Assembly: GCA_963832895.1 (NCBI GenBank)
Contig: CAWHVQ010000012.1
Span: 186,001 to 250,000, forward strand
Direction of reading: 5' to 3'
Length of the DNA: 64,000 nucleotides
Source: JAMXLO01 sp963832895
GTDB lineage: Bacteria; Pseudomonadota; Alphaproteobacteria; Acetobacterales; Acetobacteraceae
Part shown: piece by piece, positions 1 to 9,152 of the stretch
How positions within the stretch are numbered: position 1 is the first letter of the stretch
Layout: every line of letters begins with the position of its first letter
Program-made: the position numbers and the translations under genes
The notes under the pieces: generated by a model
Told to the model about the DNA's origin: nothing
Database searches by the model: none
Seen by the model: the letters and a program-made list of their open reading frames with translations, nothing else

Positions 1-661
1 AGGTGAGGAACAGGATACCCGCGGCTATCTCGTCCGGTGCAGCGGGACGGCCGAGTGCGTAACGGTTCACGATGGCCTGAATCACTTCGCCGGATGAGTC
101 ACGCAGCGTGCCGTCGGTCATCGGCGTCTCGACCGCGCCGGGGCACACCGTGTTGACGCGGATCGTCGGTGCGAGTTCCGCCGCCAGGGTGCGCGTCATG
201 GCGATCACGCCGCCCTTCGATGCGACATAGGCGGTGCTGCCACCACCGGTCGGCAGCAGCCCAACGCCGGAGGCGATGTTGACCACAGTCGCGCGCTCTG
301 CCTGTCGCAGGAACGGGACGGCGGCCTGCACACACAGGAACGTGCCGGTCAGGTTCACCGCTATCGTCGTGTTCCAGACATCGGCCGTGGTGTCGGTCAG
401 TCCGCGATTGATGAACACCCCGGCGGCGTTGACCAGCCCATCGAGACCGCCGAGGGCCTGGGCCGCTTCCTGCATGGCGCGGGACACGTCGGCAGCGTTC
501 GACACATCGGCGGCGATCGCATGGGCGTCGCCGACGCGTGCCATATCCCGGTCGAGCACGGCGACTGCGGCGCCCTCTCGTGCGAACAACTCGGATGTCG
601 CGCGGCCGATACCGGATGCGCCGCCGGTGATCAGGATCTTGCGGCCGGTCAATCTTGGCAT
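1..661 (-). CDS. SDR family oxidoreductase, 3' end outside window
   Basis: Short-chain dehydrogenase/reductase, an NAD(P)-dependent alcohol/ketone oxidoreductase of unknown substrate. The translated 220 residues show the N-terminal cofactor motif TGGASGIGR, the NAAG motif, and the catalytic Ser (NIASG) and Tyr-x-x-x-Lys (YVASK). Family members are about 250 residues, so roughly 30 C-terminal residues lie beyond base 1. The ATG at 661 has a GGAG nine bases upstream; an ATG two codons earlier (667) would sit too close to it. It is divergent from the enoyl-CoA hydratase gene at 743, so the two probably share the 80-bp control region and act on the same class of substrates. Confidence 0.9.
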   Translation of the reverse strand, partial: MPRLTGRKILITGGASGIGRATSELFAREGAAVAVLDRDMARVGDAHAIAADVSNAADVSRAMQEAAQALGGLDGLVNAAGVFINRGLTDTTADVWNTTIAVNLTGTFLCVQAAVPFLRQAERATVVNIASGVGLLPTGGGSTAYVASKGGVIAMTRTLAAELAPTIRVNTVCPGAVETPMTDGTLRDSSGEVIQAIVNRYALGRPAAPDEIAAGILFLT

Positions 662-742
662 GAGCATTCACTCCCCATGGCGTTGCCTGTTACCGAATAG
701 CATGACACGGTACCTCTCGGTAGCACGGCGCAGGAGGCAATA

Positions 743-1555
743 ATGGATGTCAGCATGATGAGCGACGAGCTGCTGTATCGGCTGGAGGCCCGCGTCGCGG
801 TCATCACGCTCAACCGCCCGGAGCGCCTGAACGCGCTGACCAAGGACATGATGCAGGCGCTGCGCACGCGGCTCGCGGAGTGTGCTGTGGATGAAGCGAT
901 CGGTTGCGTTGTGCTGACCGGTGCCGGCGGCGCGTTCTGTGCCGGTGGCGACGTCCGCGTGCAGGCGCAGGTCGCGGCGGAGGGCAGTCCAGAAACACCG
1001 GAGCGTCGGACCGATTTGCTGCGTGTCTCGATGGAGGCGTCGCGGCTGCTGCACGAGATGCCGAAGCCGACGATTGCGATGTTGAACGGCGTGGCCGCGG
1101 GGGCGGGACTGTCGTTGGCGCTGGCATGTGACATGCGCATCGCGGGACGCAGCGCGCGGATGACGACCGCGTTCGCCAAGGTGGGCCTTTCGGGCGACTA
1201 CGGCGGAACGTGGTTTCTGACGCAACTTGTCGGCACGGCGAAGGCACGCGAGCTGTACTTTTTGTCCGACGTGCTGGATGCGGCTCGCATCGAGTCGCTT
1301 GGGTTGGCCAATCGCGTGGTCGCCGATGAGGAACTGACGGCAGAGACTATGGCGCTGGCGACGAAGCTCGCGAACGGGCCAAGCGTGGCGCTACGCTACA
1401 TGAAGCGAAACCTGAACGTGGCGGTGTCCGGCGATCTCGCCGCCGGGCTGGATAGCGAGGCGTATGGGATGCTGCGTGCTCGCGCCAGCGAAGATCACAA
1501 GGAGGCGGCGCGGGCCTTTGTCGAGAAGCGTCCGCCCGTGTTCCGGGGGCGTTGA
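743..1555 (+). CDS. enoyl-CoA hydratase/isomerase family protein
   Basis: Crotonase-superfamily protein of 270 residues, the usual length; it should hydrate or isomerise an acyl-CoA in the cytoplasm. The first oxyanion-hole strand (GAGGAFCAGGDV, about residues 59-70) and the second (GVAAGAGLSLALACD, about 115-129) are present. The first glutamate of classical hydratases is not obvious; the position where hydratases carry their second acid reads GLSGDYGG, so the exact reaction is open. ATG 743 follows a strong AGGAGG. The gene lies just upstream of a Baeyer-Villiger monooxygenase, which fits degradation of a cyclic or ketone compound through CoA thioesters. Confidence 0.9.
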   Translation: MDVSMMSDELLYRLEARVAVITLNRPERLNALTKDMMQALRTRLAECAVDEAIGCVVLTGAGGAFCAGGDVRVQAQVAAEGSPETPERRTDLLRVSMEASRLLHEMPKPTIAMLNGVAAGAGLSLALACDMRIAGRSARMTTAFAKVGLSGDYGGTWFLTQLVGTAKARELYFLSDVLDAARIESLGLANRVVADEELTAETMALATKLANGPSVALRYMKRNLNVAVSGDLAAGLDSEAYGMLRARASEDHKEAARAFVEKRPPVFRGR

Positions 1556-1580
1556 CATACCTGAACGTATGAAATACTAC
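1552..1580 (+). promoter_or_regulatory. candidate promoter with operator for the monooxygenase gene
   Basis: TTGACA (1552-1557) lies 17 bp before TACTAC (1575-1580). An inverted repeat CATAC-N6-GTATG (1556-1560/1567-1571) fills the spacer. The -35 box overlaps the stop codon of the upstream gene. A repressor of the TetR type bound there would block polymerase; that is inference from the arrangement only. Confidence 0.4.
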
Positions 1581-1609
1581 CAGTGAGTAATATCGCGGAG
1601 CCGCGCCCC

Positions 1610-3241
1610 ATGCCTGCTGCCAAAGCGCCGAGTGTCGTCGATGTCGCCATTGTCGGTGCGGGCTTCGCCGGCATGTACATGCTGCATCGGCTGCGTGGTC
1701 TTGGCATGTCCGCGCGCGTGTTCGAAGCGGGCAGCGGTGTCGGCGGCACGTGGTACTGGAACCGCTATCCGGGCGCGCGCTGCGACGTGGAGAGCATGCA
1801 GTATTCCTATTCGTTCTCGCCGGAGCTGGACCAGGAGTGGCAGTGGAGCGAGCTGTTCGCCTCACAACCCGAGATCCTGCGCTACGCCAACCACGTTGCC
1901 GACCGCTTCGATCTGCGTCTCGACATCCAGTTCGACACGCGGGTGACCGAGGCCCGATTCGACCGCACGACGCACCGCTGGGATGTGCGGACCGACCGTG
2001 GCGATCGAATTTCGGCGCGCTTCTGCGTGATGGCGACCGGTTGCCTGTCCACTGCGCGCGTGCCGGATTTCCCGGGCATGGAGCGCTTCACCGGCAAGAC
2101 CTATCATACCGGCCACTGGCCGCACGAAGGCGTCGATTTCACCGGCCAGCGCGTTGGCGTGATCGGCACCGGCTCGTCGGCGATCCAGGCGGTGCCCGTG
2201 ATCGCGCAAAAGGCGGCACGGCTCACGGTGTTTCAGCGCACGCCAAACTTCAGCATACCGTCGCGCAACGGGCCGATGACTGAGACGTATGCGGAGTCGT
2301 GGAAGGCCGAGTATCCCGCGTTGCGCGAGAAGGCGCGTCACATGCGCACCGGCATCCTGAACAATCCGAACAACGTATCCGCGATCGAGGTTTCCGATAC
2401 AGAGCGGCGGCGTATCTACGACGAGCGTTGGGCCGCCGGCGGCACCAACTTCATGGCCGCGTTCAATGATCTGATCATCAGCCGGCAGGCCAACGATACC
2501 GCGGCGGACTTCGTGCGTGACAGGATCCGCGAGACGGTGCGCGATCAGGCGGTGGCGGAACTGCTGGCGCCGAAGAACCATCCGATCGGCACCAAGCGCA
2601 TCTGCGTCGATACCGACTACTACGGGACGTTCAATCGCGACAACGTCACGCTGGTCGATGTGCGCACGACGCCGATCACCGGGATCACCGCGAATGGCGT
2701 GCGTGCAGGCGATGTCGAGTATGCGTTCGATAGCATCGTGTTCGCTACAGGCTTCGATGCGATGACCGGAGCTCTGCTGAAGATCGACATTGAATCCGAC
2801 GGACAGGCGCTGCGGGACAAATGGGAGGCAGGGCCGCGGACCCATCTAGGTCTGATGACCGCGGGGTTTCCTAACATGTTCATGATCACCGGGCCAGGCA
2901 GCCCGTCGGTGCTCAGTAATATGATGGTGTCGATCGAGCAGCATGTCGACTGGATCGCCGATTGCGTGGCGTATCTTCACTCGCGCGGATTGACCTGCAT
3001 CGAGGCCACACAGGCAGCCGAGGACGCGTGGGTCGCACATGGCAACGAGGTGGCTAATGGGACGCTCTATCCGCTGGCGAATTCCTGGTACATGGGCGTC
3101 AACATTCCCGGCAAGCCGCAGGTGTTCATGCCGTATATCGGCGGCGTCGGCAGCTACCGGCAGATCTGCGACGAGGTCGCCGCAGAAGGGTACCGGGGTT
3201 TTGCATTGAGCGCGCAGACCGCAGCAATAGCGGCGGAGTAG
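1610..3241 (+). CDS. flavin-containing monooxygenase, Baeyer-Villiger type
   Basis: FAD/NADPH monooxygenase that inserts one oxygen next to a ketone to give an ester or lactone. Evidence: N-terminal FAD Rossmann motif GAGFAGMYML, the Baeyer-Villiger fingerprint FxGxxxHxxxW seen as FTGKTYHTGHWP, and the second Rossmann motif GTGSSAIQ for NADPH. Length (about 543 residues) matches cyclohexanone-type monooxygenases. An in-frame GTG at 1583 would extend it by nine residues, but it falls at or before the predicted transcription start; ATG 1610 has GGAG at a good distance. It follows the enoyl-CoA hydratase by about 50 bp. Substrate unknown. Confidence 0.9.
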   Translation: MPAAKAPSVVDVAIVGAGFAGMYMLHRLRGLGMSARVFEAGSGVGGTWYWNRYPGARCDVESMQYSYSFSPELDQEWQWSELFASQPEILRYANHVADRFDLRLDIQFDTRVTEARFDRTTHRWDVRTDRGDRISARFCVMATGCLSTARVPDFPGMERFTGKTYHTGHWPHEGVDFTGQRVGVIGTGSSAIQAVPVIAQKAARLTVFQRTPNFSIPSRNGPMTETYAESWKAEYPALREKARHMRTGILNNPNNVSAIEVSDTERRRIYDERWAAGGTNFMAAFNDLIISRQANDTAADFVRDRIRETVRDQAVAELLAPKNHPIGTKRICVDTDYYGTFNRDNVTLVDVRTTPITGITANGVRAGDVEYAFDSIVFATGFDAMTGALLKIDIESDGQALRDKWEAGPRTHLGLMTAGFPNMFMITGPGSPSVLSNMMVSIEQHVDWIADCVAYLHSRGLTCIEATQAAEDAWVAHGNEVANGTLYPLANSWYMGVNIPGKPQVFMPYIGGVGSYRQICDEVAAEGYRGFALSAQTAAIAAE

Positions 3242-3283
3242 CGATATCCTCCGAGACTGCTGCGCTTCGCTGGCAATGACAGC

Positions 3284-3691
3284 CTACGCCTTGTCGTGGA
3301 TGAAGCGATCGATCTTGCGATAGTGGAAAAGCCATCGCCCGTCCTGCTTCACCATGTCATCGGTGTAGCTGCCGGCTGAGCCGATCTTCGGCCCCTGCGC
3401 GCTGTTCTGCACAGTCACCCAATTCGAGAAACACTTCGCCGTCGTCCCCTCGACCTTGATCACGATATTGGTCACGTGATGGATCGCGCGCGGCCTGGGG
3501 TTTGTCGACTGGCGCATGCCGCGCACCAGCGCCTCGACCTCCGCTCGCCCGGTGCCCTTGCCGAACGCGGTGTCCCATGTGCCGTCCTCGGTGAACAGCG
3601 CCGCCATGTCGGCAAAGCGGTCGTTGTCCAGCCGGAAGCAATATTCCGCCATCACTTCCCGGATTGCATCCTTCTCGGCGAGTTCGCTCAT
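3284..3691 (-). CDS. SnoaL-like / NTF2-fold protein
   Basis: Protein of 135 residues with the cone-shaped SnoaL-like pattern: an N-terminal helix (EKDAIREVMAEYCFRLDNDR), then ADMAALFTEDGTWD, and a closing strand with GRWLFHYRKIDRF. Such domains act as hydrolases, isomerases or dehydratases or only bind ligands; no activity can be assigned. The ATG at 3691 has AGGAGG nine bases upstream, so this start is well supported even though the open frame continues further. It begins head-to-head with the acyl-CoA dehydrogenase gene, only three bases separating the two start codons. Confidence 0.75.
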   Translation of the reverse strand: MSELAEKDAIREVMAEYCFRLDNDRFADMAALFTEDGTWDTAFGKGTGRAEVEALVRGMRQSTNPRPRAIHHVTNIVIKVEGTTAKCFSNWVTVQNSAQGPKIGSAGSYTDDMVKQDGRWLFHYRKIDRFIHDKA

Positions 3692-3694
3692 GCT

Positions 3695-4633
3695 ATGTTT
3701 CCTCCTGCCATGTCCTATGCCGCCATTGCACGCGAGGAAGCCGCCGTTGTCGAGCGCAGCGGCCTGTTGGGCGAAGGCAGCGCACGAGCCGGGTGCCAGG
3801 TGGTGGCGCGCTTCTTTATCGAGGACTTTGGCACTCCGGAGCAGCGCGCCGCTTGGCAGCCGCAGCTCGCGGCAGTGGCGATTTCCGAGCCGCGCGTCGG
3901 CGCGCATCCCAAGCTGCTGACCACCCGAGCCGAGGAAGATGCGGACGGTTACTGCATCTTTGGCGAGAAGGCATGGGTGACCAACGGGCCGCTTGCCGCA
4001 GTGTTCATTGTGTTTGCGGTCACGGATGTCGAACAAGGCCGCAAGCGCTACAGTGCGTTCCTGGTGCCGCGCGATACGCTTGGTCTGTCAATCAATGAAG
4101 CGGCGGAATACCGGGCCCTCGCGCCGTCGCGCCATTGTGGCCTCAAACTGGATGGCTGCCGCATGCCGCGTTCCGCAATACTGGGACGCCTCGGTGCTGC
4201 GTACGAGACGATGGCGTTGCCGTTTCGCGATGTCGAGGATGCAGTCGGCACGTTCGGTCTGCTGGGCGCATTTCGCTTCATTCTGTCGCGGTTCGCGCAG
4301 CAGCGCGGCATCAGTGACGAAGCGGTGCTGTCATTGGGCAGGCTGGCGGCGCTGGTCGCGGTATTTGCCGAAACAGCCGAAGCGGTCGTCGACGCGCTGG
4401 ATGCCGGAGAACTGCCTCGCCGTGCGGCCGCGCTCGTTGGACTGCGAGTGCTAGCGACCAACATGTTGCAGCAGGCGCGCGCGTACCGCGATTCATTCTA
4501 CCTAGCCGGCGATACGGCGATCGAACGCACGTTCGCCGATCTCGACGTCTCGCTGTCCGTCGCGCGCGGCCCACGCACGGCGCGTCAGGCACGTCTGGGC
4601 AGCGAGTTGATCGCCGCTTCCGCCCGCGACTAG
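3695..4633 (+). CDS. acyl-CoA dehydrogenase-like protein, short N-terminus
   Basis: Resembles the middle and C-terminal domains of FAD-dependent acyl-CoA dehydrogenases: AISEPRVGAHPKL corresponds to the xxTEPxxGSD flavin-binding strand and GEKAWVTNG to the family motif following it; the C-terminal half is helical. Only about 46 residues precede the SEP motif, against roughly 120 in typical members, so most of the N-terminal helical domain is absent. The reading frame does extend upstream, but that stretch is antisense to the SnoaL-like gene and does not look like protein. ATG 3710 is an alternative start. It may be a remnant or a divergent non-enzymatic member. Its stop overlaps the aminopeptidase gene by two bases. 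Confidence 0.6.
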   Translation: MFPPAMSYAAIAREEAAVVERSGLLGEGSARAGCQVVARFFIEDFGTPEQRAAWQPQLAAVAISEPRVGAHPKLLTTRAEEDADGYCIFGEKAWVTNGPLAAVFIVFAVTDVEQGRKRYSAFLVPRDTLGLSINEAAEYRALAPSRHCGLKLDGCRMPRSAILGRLGAAYETMALPFRDVEDAVGTFGLLGAFRFILSRFAQQRGISDEAVLSLGRLAALVAVFAETAEAVVDALDAGELPRRAAALVGLRVLATNMLQQARAYRDSFYLAGDTAIERTFADLDVSLSVARGPRTARQARLGSELIAASARD

Positions 4634-7263
4634 GCGATGCTGCGCGTCGCCATCTCGAATGTGCCCTTGCTGAGGTCCGGCGCATCGAGGATCCGCCGCA
4701 ACTCCTGCTTCATCAGCGTCTGCCGTGCTGGCTCCACGCGACGCCACTGGCCAAGCGGCGGCACCAGACGCGCGGCAACCTGGCTGTTCGTCGGATCCAG
4801 CGCGATGATGGTGTCTGCCAGGAACCGATAGCCGCTGCCCGAGGGATCGTGGAAGCGCACCTGATTGCCGGAGGCGAAACTTGCAACCAGCGCGCGCACA
4901 CGGTTCGGGTTTCGCAGATCGAAGTCTCCGTGCTTCGCCAGTGCGCGCACCGCATCCGGCGTACCAGGCAACGGCGACATCGCCTGGATGGCGAACCACT
5001 TGTCGAGCACCAGGTCGTCGCCATGCCAGCGTGCGTGGAAGGCGTCGAGCGCAGCGCGCCGTTCCGGGCAATCGATCGTCGACAGCACCGCGAGGGCCGC
5101 CAGCACGTCGGTCATGTTCTCCCCCGCATCGAACTGCGCCCTGGCCCGCGCAATGCCGTCGGGGCTGCCGTCCGCCGCGAGATACGCGAGGCATGCGTTG
5201 CGCAGCGCGCGCCGGCCGATCGAGGTGCCGTCGATCTGATACGGACCGTTGTCTGTTAGCCTCTCATAGGTGGCTCGCAGGTCGGCATTCAATGCGCGGC
5301 CGATCGCAGCCCGTGCGCTGTCACGCGCCGAATGGATCGCATCGACATCCGCAACCGCCATCTGATCGGCCAGGAACGCTTCGCCGGGCAGTGTCAGCGC
5401 CTCGGCCGCGAACGCAGGATCCGCATCGGCACCGCGCAATGTGGCAGCCAGTGCGTCGACTAGTCCCTGGTCGATTACCGGCGTTTCGCCGCGCCGCCAG
5501 GCCGCCGCCATCCCTAACAGCAGATGCGTCGCGTATTGCTGACCCGATTCCCAGCGCACGAACGGGTCCGTGTCGTGCGCGGCCAGGAACTTCAGGTGGG
5601 CGAGCGGCACATCGGACAGCTTCACCGGCGCGGAAAAGCTACGCAGGAGCGACGGTACGGGCGGTCCCGGCACATCGTCGAACGCGAAGCTCTGCTCCGC
5701 CTCGCCGAACAGCAGCGTGCGTTCAGCAATCTCGTGTCCGGCGCTGTCCAGCAGCCCCATAGCGACTGGCACCACCAGAGGCTGCTTGTCCGGCTGGCCC
5801 GGCGTCGGCGGAGTGCGCTGCTTCAGCGTCAACGTGTAACGACGCGAACTGCCATCATAGCCGTCGGAAACCGTGACCTCCGGCGTGCCCGCCTGATGGT
5901 ACCAGCGGTTGAAGCGCGTGAGGTCGACGCCGGATGCGTCCTGCATCGCCTGGGCGAAGTCGTCGATCGTGGCCGCTTGGTTGTCGTGGCGCTGGAAGTA
6001 GAGATCCATGCCGCGACGGAATGCCTCACGCCCGATGATGGTCGCCATCATGCGGATCACCTCTGCGCCCTTGTTGTAGACGGTCGCGGTGTAGAAGTTG
6101 TCGATCGTGATGTAGCTGTCGGGCTGCACCGGGTGCGCCAACGGCCCCGCATCCTCGCGGAACTGTGCCGCGCGCAGCGCCCGCACATCGCCAATGCGCT
6201 TCACCACGCGGCTGCCCTGATCGGCGGAGAACTCCTGGTCGCGATAGACCGTCAGCCCTTCCTTGAGCGAAAGCTGGAACCAGTCGCGGCAGGTGACACG
6301 GTTGCCGGTCCAGTTGTGGAAATACTCATGGGCGATGACCGTCTCGATGCCCTGGTAATCCGTGTCGGTCGCGGTCTCGGGCTTCGCCAGCACGTATTTC
6401 GTGTTGAAGACATTCAGTCCCTTGTTCTCCATGGCGCCCATGTTGAAGTCGGACACCGCGGCGATGTTGAACACGTCGAGGTCGTACTCGAGACCGAACA
6501 CATCCTCGTCCCATTTCATCGACGTCTTCAGCGAGCGCATCGCGTGCGCGCAGCGATCCTCGTCGCCGCGACGCACCCAGATGCCGAGATCGACACGCCG
6601 GCCGGAGCGCGTGACGAAGTGGTCCTTCACTGCGACCAGGTCGCCGGCGACCAGAGCGAACAGATAGCAGGGCTTGGGATGCGGGTCGGTCCACGTCAGG
6701 CGGTGGCGGCCGTTGCCTGCGTCCTGCACGCTGCCAGGGTTGCCGTTCGACAGCATGACCGGCACACGTGCCTGGTCCGCCGTGATTGTCGTGGTGAACT
6801 GCGCCATGACGTCTGGCCGATCGGGAAAGTAAGTGATGCGGCGGAAGCCCTCGGCTTCGCACTGCGTGAAGAAGCTGCCATTCGAGGTGTACAGGCCGGA
6901 GAGTTCCGTATTGTCCTGCGGCGCGATGAGCGTCTCGATCTCCAGCGTGCCGGAGTTCGGCATTTCCGGAATCAGCAGTTTGTGGTCCTCGAGGTGGTAC
7001 CGATTGGCGCCAAGTTCCTCGCCATTCAAGGCGATGCGCACCAGCGTGAGCGCCTCGCCATCCAGCGACAACGGCGCATCGGCGTCCGCGGCAGCAGGAT
7101 TACGCCGGACCACCAGGCGCGAGCGCACGCGTGTCGCTGCTGCATCGAGTTCGAATTCAAGATCGACGGTCTCGACCAGGAACGCGGGCGGCTGGTAGTC
7201 GGCCAGCCGAGTCTCGTGCGGGGTGGTCTGGGGCGGGGCGGAACTCACGTCTAGCGGCATCAT
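4630..7263 (-). CDS. pepN: aminopeptidase N
   Basis: M1 family zinc metallo-aminopeptidase of 877 residues, which removes N-terminal residues from peptides in the cytoplasm. The substrate-recognition motif GAMEN and the zinc site HEYFH followed 18 residues later by the third ligand glutamate (HEXXH-18-E, within HEYFHNWTGNRV...LKEGL) are both present. Length and the C-terminal helical domain agree with the Escherichia coli PepN type. Start chosen at ATG 7263 (Met-Met-Pro), with GAGG upstream; the longer open frame to 7542 runs into the promoter region of the divergent amidohydrolase and is not protein-like. Confidence 0.95.
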   Translation of the reverse strand: MMPLDVSSAPPQTTPHETRLADYQPPAFLVETVDLEFELDAAATRVRSRLVVRRNPAAADADAPLSLDGEALTLVRIALNGEELGANRYHLEDHKLLIPEMPNSGTLEIETLIAPQDNTELSGLYTSNGSFFTQCEAEGFRRITYFPDRPDVMAQFTTTITADQARVPVMLSNGNPGSVQDAGNGRHRLTWTDPHPKPCYLFALVAGDLVAVKDHFVTRSGRRVDLGIWVRRGDEDRCAHAMRSLKTSMKWDEDVFGLEYDLDVFNIAAVSDFNMGAMENKGLNVFNTKYVLAKPETATDTDYQGIETVIAHEYFHNWTGNRVTCRDWFQLSLKEGLTVYRDQEFSADQGSRVVKRIGDVRALRAAQFREDAGPLAHPVQPDSYITIDNFYTATVYNKGAEVIRMMATIIGREAFRRGMDLYFQRHDNQAATIDDFAQAMQDASGVDLTRFNRWYHQAGTPEVTVSDGYDGSSRRYTLTLKQRTPPTPGQPDKQPLVVPVAMGLLDSAGHEIAERTLLFGEAEQSFAFDDVPGPPVPSLLRSFSAPVKLSDVPLAHLKFLAAHDTDPFVRWESGQQYATHLLLGMAAAWRRGETPVIDQGLVDALAATLRGADADPAFAAEALTLPGEAFLADQMAVADVDAIHSARDSARAAIGRALNADLRATYERLTDNGPYQIDGTSIGRRALRNACLAYLAADGSPDGIARARAQFDAGENMTDVLAALAVLSTIDCPERRAALDAFHARWHGDDLVLDKWFAIQAMSPLPGTPDAVRALAKHGDFDLRNPNRVRALVASFASGNQVRFHDPSGSGYRFLADTIIALDPTNSQVAARLVPPLGQWRRVEPARQTLMKQELRRILDAPDLSKGTFEMATRSIA

Positions 7264-7347
7264 TGCTGGATCCTCAGGCTTTGCTGCGCAGCTTGCTCTT
7301 TCGGCAGGTCGGAGCACAATATCTGACCAGCGCAGGAGATAAGTCCA

Positions 7348-9057
7348 ATGGCAGCAGAATTCGACCTGGTCATCCGCGGTGGCACTGTCGTCGACGGCAC
7401 GGGGCGCGCACCGATCGAGGCCGATGTCGGTATCAAGGGCAACCGCATCGCGGCCATCGGTACGCTGGCGAAAAATGGTGCCGAGGAGATCGACGCCAAG
7501 GGCAGGCTGGTCACGCCGGGCTTCGTTGATATCCATACTCACTATGACGGCCAGGCGGTGTGGGACAGCCGCATGACACCCTCATCGATGCATGGTGTCA
7601 CCACCGCGGTGATGGGCAATTGCGGCGTCGGCTTCGCGCCATGCAAGCCCGGCGATCGCGAGAAGCTGGTCGAATTGATGGAAGGTGTCGAGGACATTCC
7701 CGGACCCGTGATGCATGAGGGCCTGAAGTGGGAATGGGAGTCGTTCGCCGAGTACCTGACCGCGCTGGAGCGCCGCAATCGCGACATCGACGTGTGCGCG
7801 CTGCTGCCGCACGCCGCGGTGCGCGTTTTCGTCATGGGCGAGCGGGCGGTTGGACTGGAGAACGCCAACCAGGCCGACATCGCCCAGATGCGCGAGATCG
7901 CTGCCGATGCGATGCGCGCCGGCGCGTTCGGTTTCTCCACTTCGCGTAGCTTGAGCCACAAGAGCTTGAAGGGCGATCCCACGCCGACGCTGCGGGCGCA
8001 GGAGGATGAACTGACCGGCATTGCGATGGGCATGCGCGACGCGGGTTCGGGTTTTCTGGAGATCGTGTCGGAATGGGCGCCGGATCCAAAGGCGGAGTTC
8101 GCCATGATCCGCCGCGTCGTGGAGTCGTGCGGTCGGCCCTGCGTTTTCACATTGACGCAACGCCATACGCGGCCGACCGTGTGGCGCGAATTGCTTGGCT
8201 ATGCCGATGAGGCGGCCGCTGCCGGCGTGCCGATCCGCCCTGTCGTGGCGCCGCGCGCGATTGGCGTGTTGCTCGGCCTCGAGGGCAGCCAGAACCCGTT
8301 CTCCGCGACACCGTCTTACCGGTCCACCGCGCATCTGCCGCTGGCTGAGCGCGTGCGGCGCATGCGCGATCCGGAGTTCCGCCGGCAGATGTTGTCGGAG
8401 GATCCGAAGAAGGACAGCACGTTCCCGCTGTTCCACCGGCTGTCATTTGGTCAGATGTTCCGCTTCGGCAATCCGCCGGACTACCAGCCGCGGAGGGAGA
8501 ATTCACTCGCGGCGATTGCCGAGCGCGAGGGACGTACGCCAGAGGACGTGGCCTACGACATTCTGCTGGAAGATGACGGCAATGCGTTCATCTATACACC
8601 GCTCGGCAACTACGCCGATTACGATCTGTCGGTGAGCGAGACCACGCTGGCGGATCGCAATACGATCATGGGTCTGGGCGATGGTGGCGCGCATGTAGGG
8701 TTCATTCTCGACGCCGGGTATCAGACCTGGCTGCTGACGCACTGGGGCCGGACGATGAAGCGTTGGGAGATGCCGGAGCTGATCCGCCGGGTCACGTCAG
8801 ATACGGCGCACGCCGCGGGGCTGTACGATCGCGGCGTGCTGGCGGTGGGCAAGAAGGCCGATGTCAACGTCATCGATTGGGATCGGCTTGGCTGCGACAA
8901 GCCCTACGTGGTGTATGATCTGCCGGCGGGCGGGAAGCGGCTGATGCAGAAGGTGCACGGCTACGACGCGACGATCGTGTCGGGGTGCGTGACATATCGC
9001 AACGGCGAGCCGACTGGCGAATTGCCTGGTCGTCTGGTGCGCGGGCAGCAGCCCTGA
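7348..9057 (+). CDS. N-acyl-D-amino-acid deacylase family amidohydrolase
   Basis: Metal-dependent amidohydrolase of 569 residues resembling D-aminoacylases, which release D-amino acids from N-acyl forms. It opens with the beta-sandwich typical of the family (FDLVIRGGTVVDGTGR), then the metal motif HTHYDGQ (about residues 62-68) and NCGVGFAPC, where family members use a cysteine as metal ligand. A late GDGGAHVGF carries the catalytic aspartate position. Closely related proteins include dihydroorotase-like and N-acyl-glutamate deacylases, so substrate is uncertain. A GGAG precedes ATG 7348. Divergent from pepN across 84 bp. Confidence 0.85.
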   Translation: MAAEFDLVIRGGTVVDGTGRAPIEADVGIKGNRIAAIGTLAKNGAEEIDAKGRLVTPGFVDIHTHYDGQAVWDSRMTPSSMHGVTTAVMGNCGVGFAPCKPGDREKLVELMEGVEDIPGPVMHEGLKWEWESFAEYLTALERRNRDIDVCALLPHAAVRVFVMGERAVGLENANQADIAQMREIAADAMRAGAFGFSTSRSLSHKSLKGDPTPTLRAQEDELTGIAMGMRDAGSGFLEIVSEWAPDPKAEFAMIRRVVESCGRPCVFTLTQRHTRPTVWRELLGYADEAAAAGVPIRPVVAPRAIGVLLGLEGSQNPFSATPSYRSTAHLPLAERVRRMRDPEFRRQMLSEDPKKDSTFPLFHRLSFGQMFRFGNPPDYQPRRENSLAAIAEREGRTPEDVAYDILLEDDGNAFIYTPLGNYADYDLSVSETTLADRNTIMGLGDGGAHVGFILDAGYQTWLLTHWGRTMKRWEMPELIRRVTSDTAHAAGLYDRGVLAVGKKADVNVIDWDRLGCDKPYVVYDLPAGGKRLMQKVHGYDATIVSGCVTYRNGEPTGELPGRLVRGQQP

Positions 9058-9072
9058 TGCCTGTCCGGCATG

Positions 9073-9102
9073 CTGCTCTCCCCACGGCAGCGGGGAGAGC
9101 AG
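9073..9102. repeat. perfect 11-bp stem hairpin after the amidohydrolase gene
   Basis: CTGCTCTCCCC (9073-9083) pairs perfectly with GGGGAGAGCAG (9092-9102) around an 8-base loop, 16 bp after the amidohydrolase stop. No T-run follows on either strand, so it is a transcript-stabilising or factor-dependent end rather than a classical intrinsic terminator. Confidence 0.55.
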
Positions 9103-9152
9103 AGCGTACCCGCTAGCGTGGCGATCACACGCAGGTCGTCGTAGAGGATACC

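Noticed and set aside
9073..9102. Intrinsic terminator
   Set aside because: The stem is perfect but no T-run follows on either strand, so it is listed as a hairpin only.
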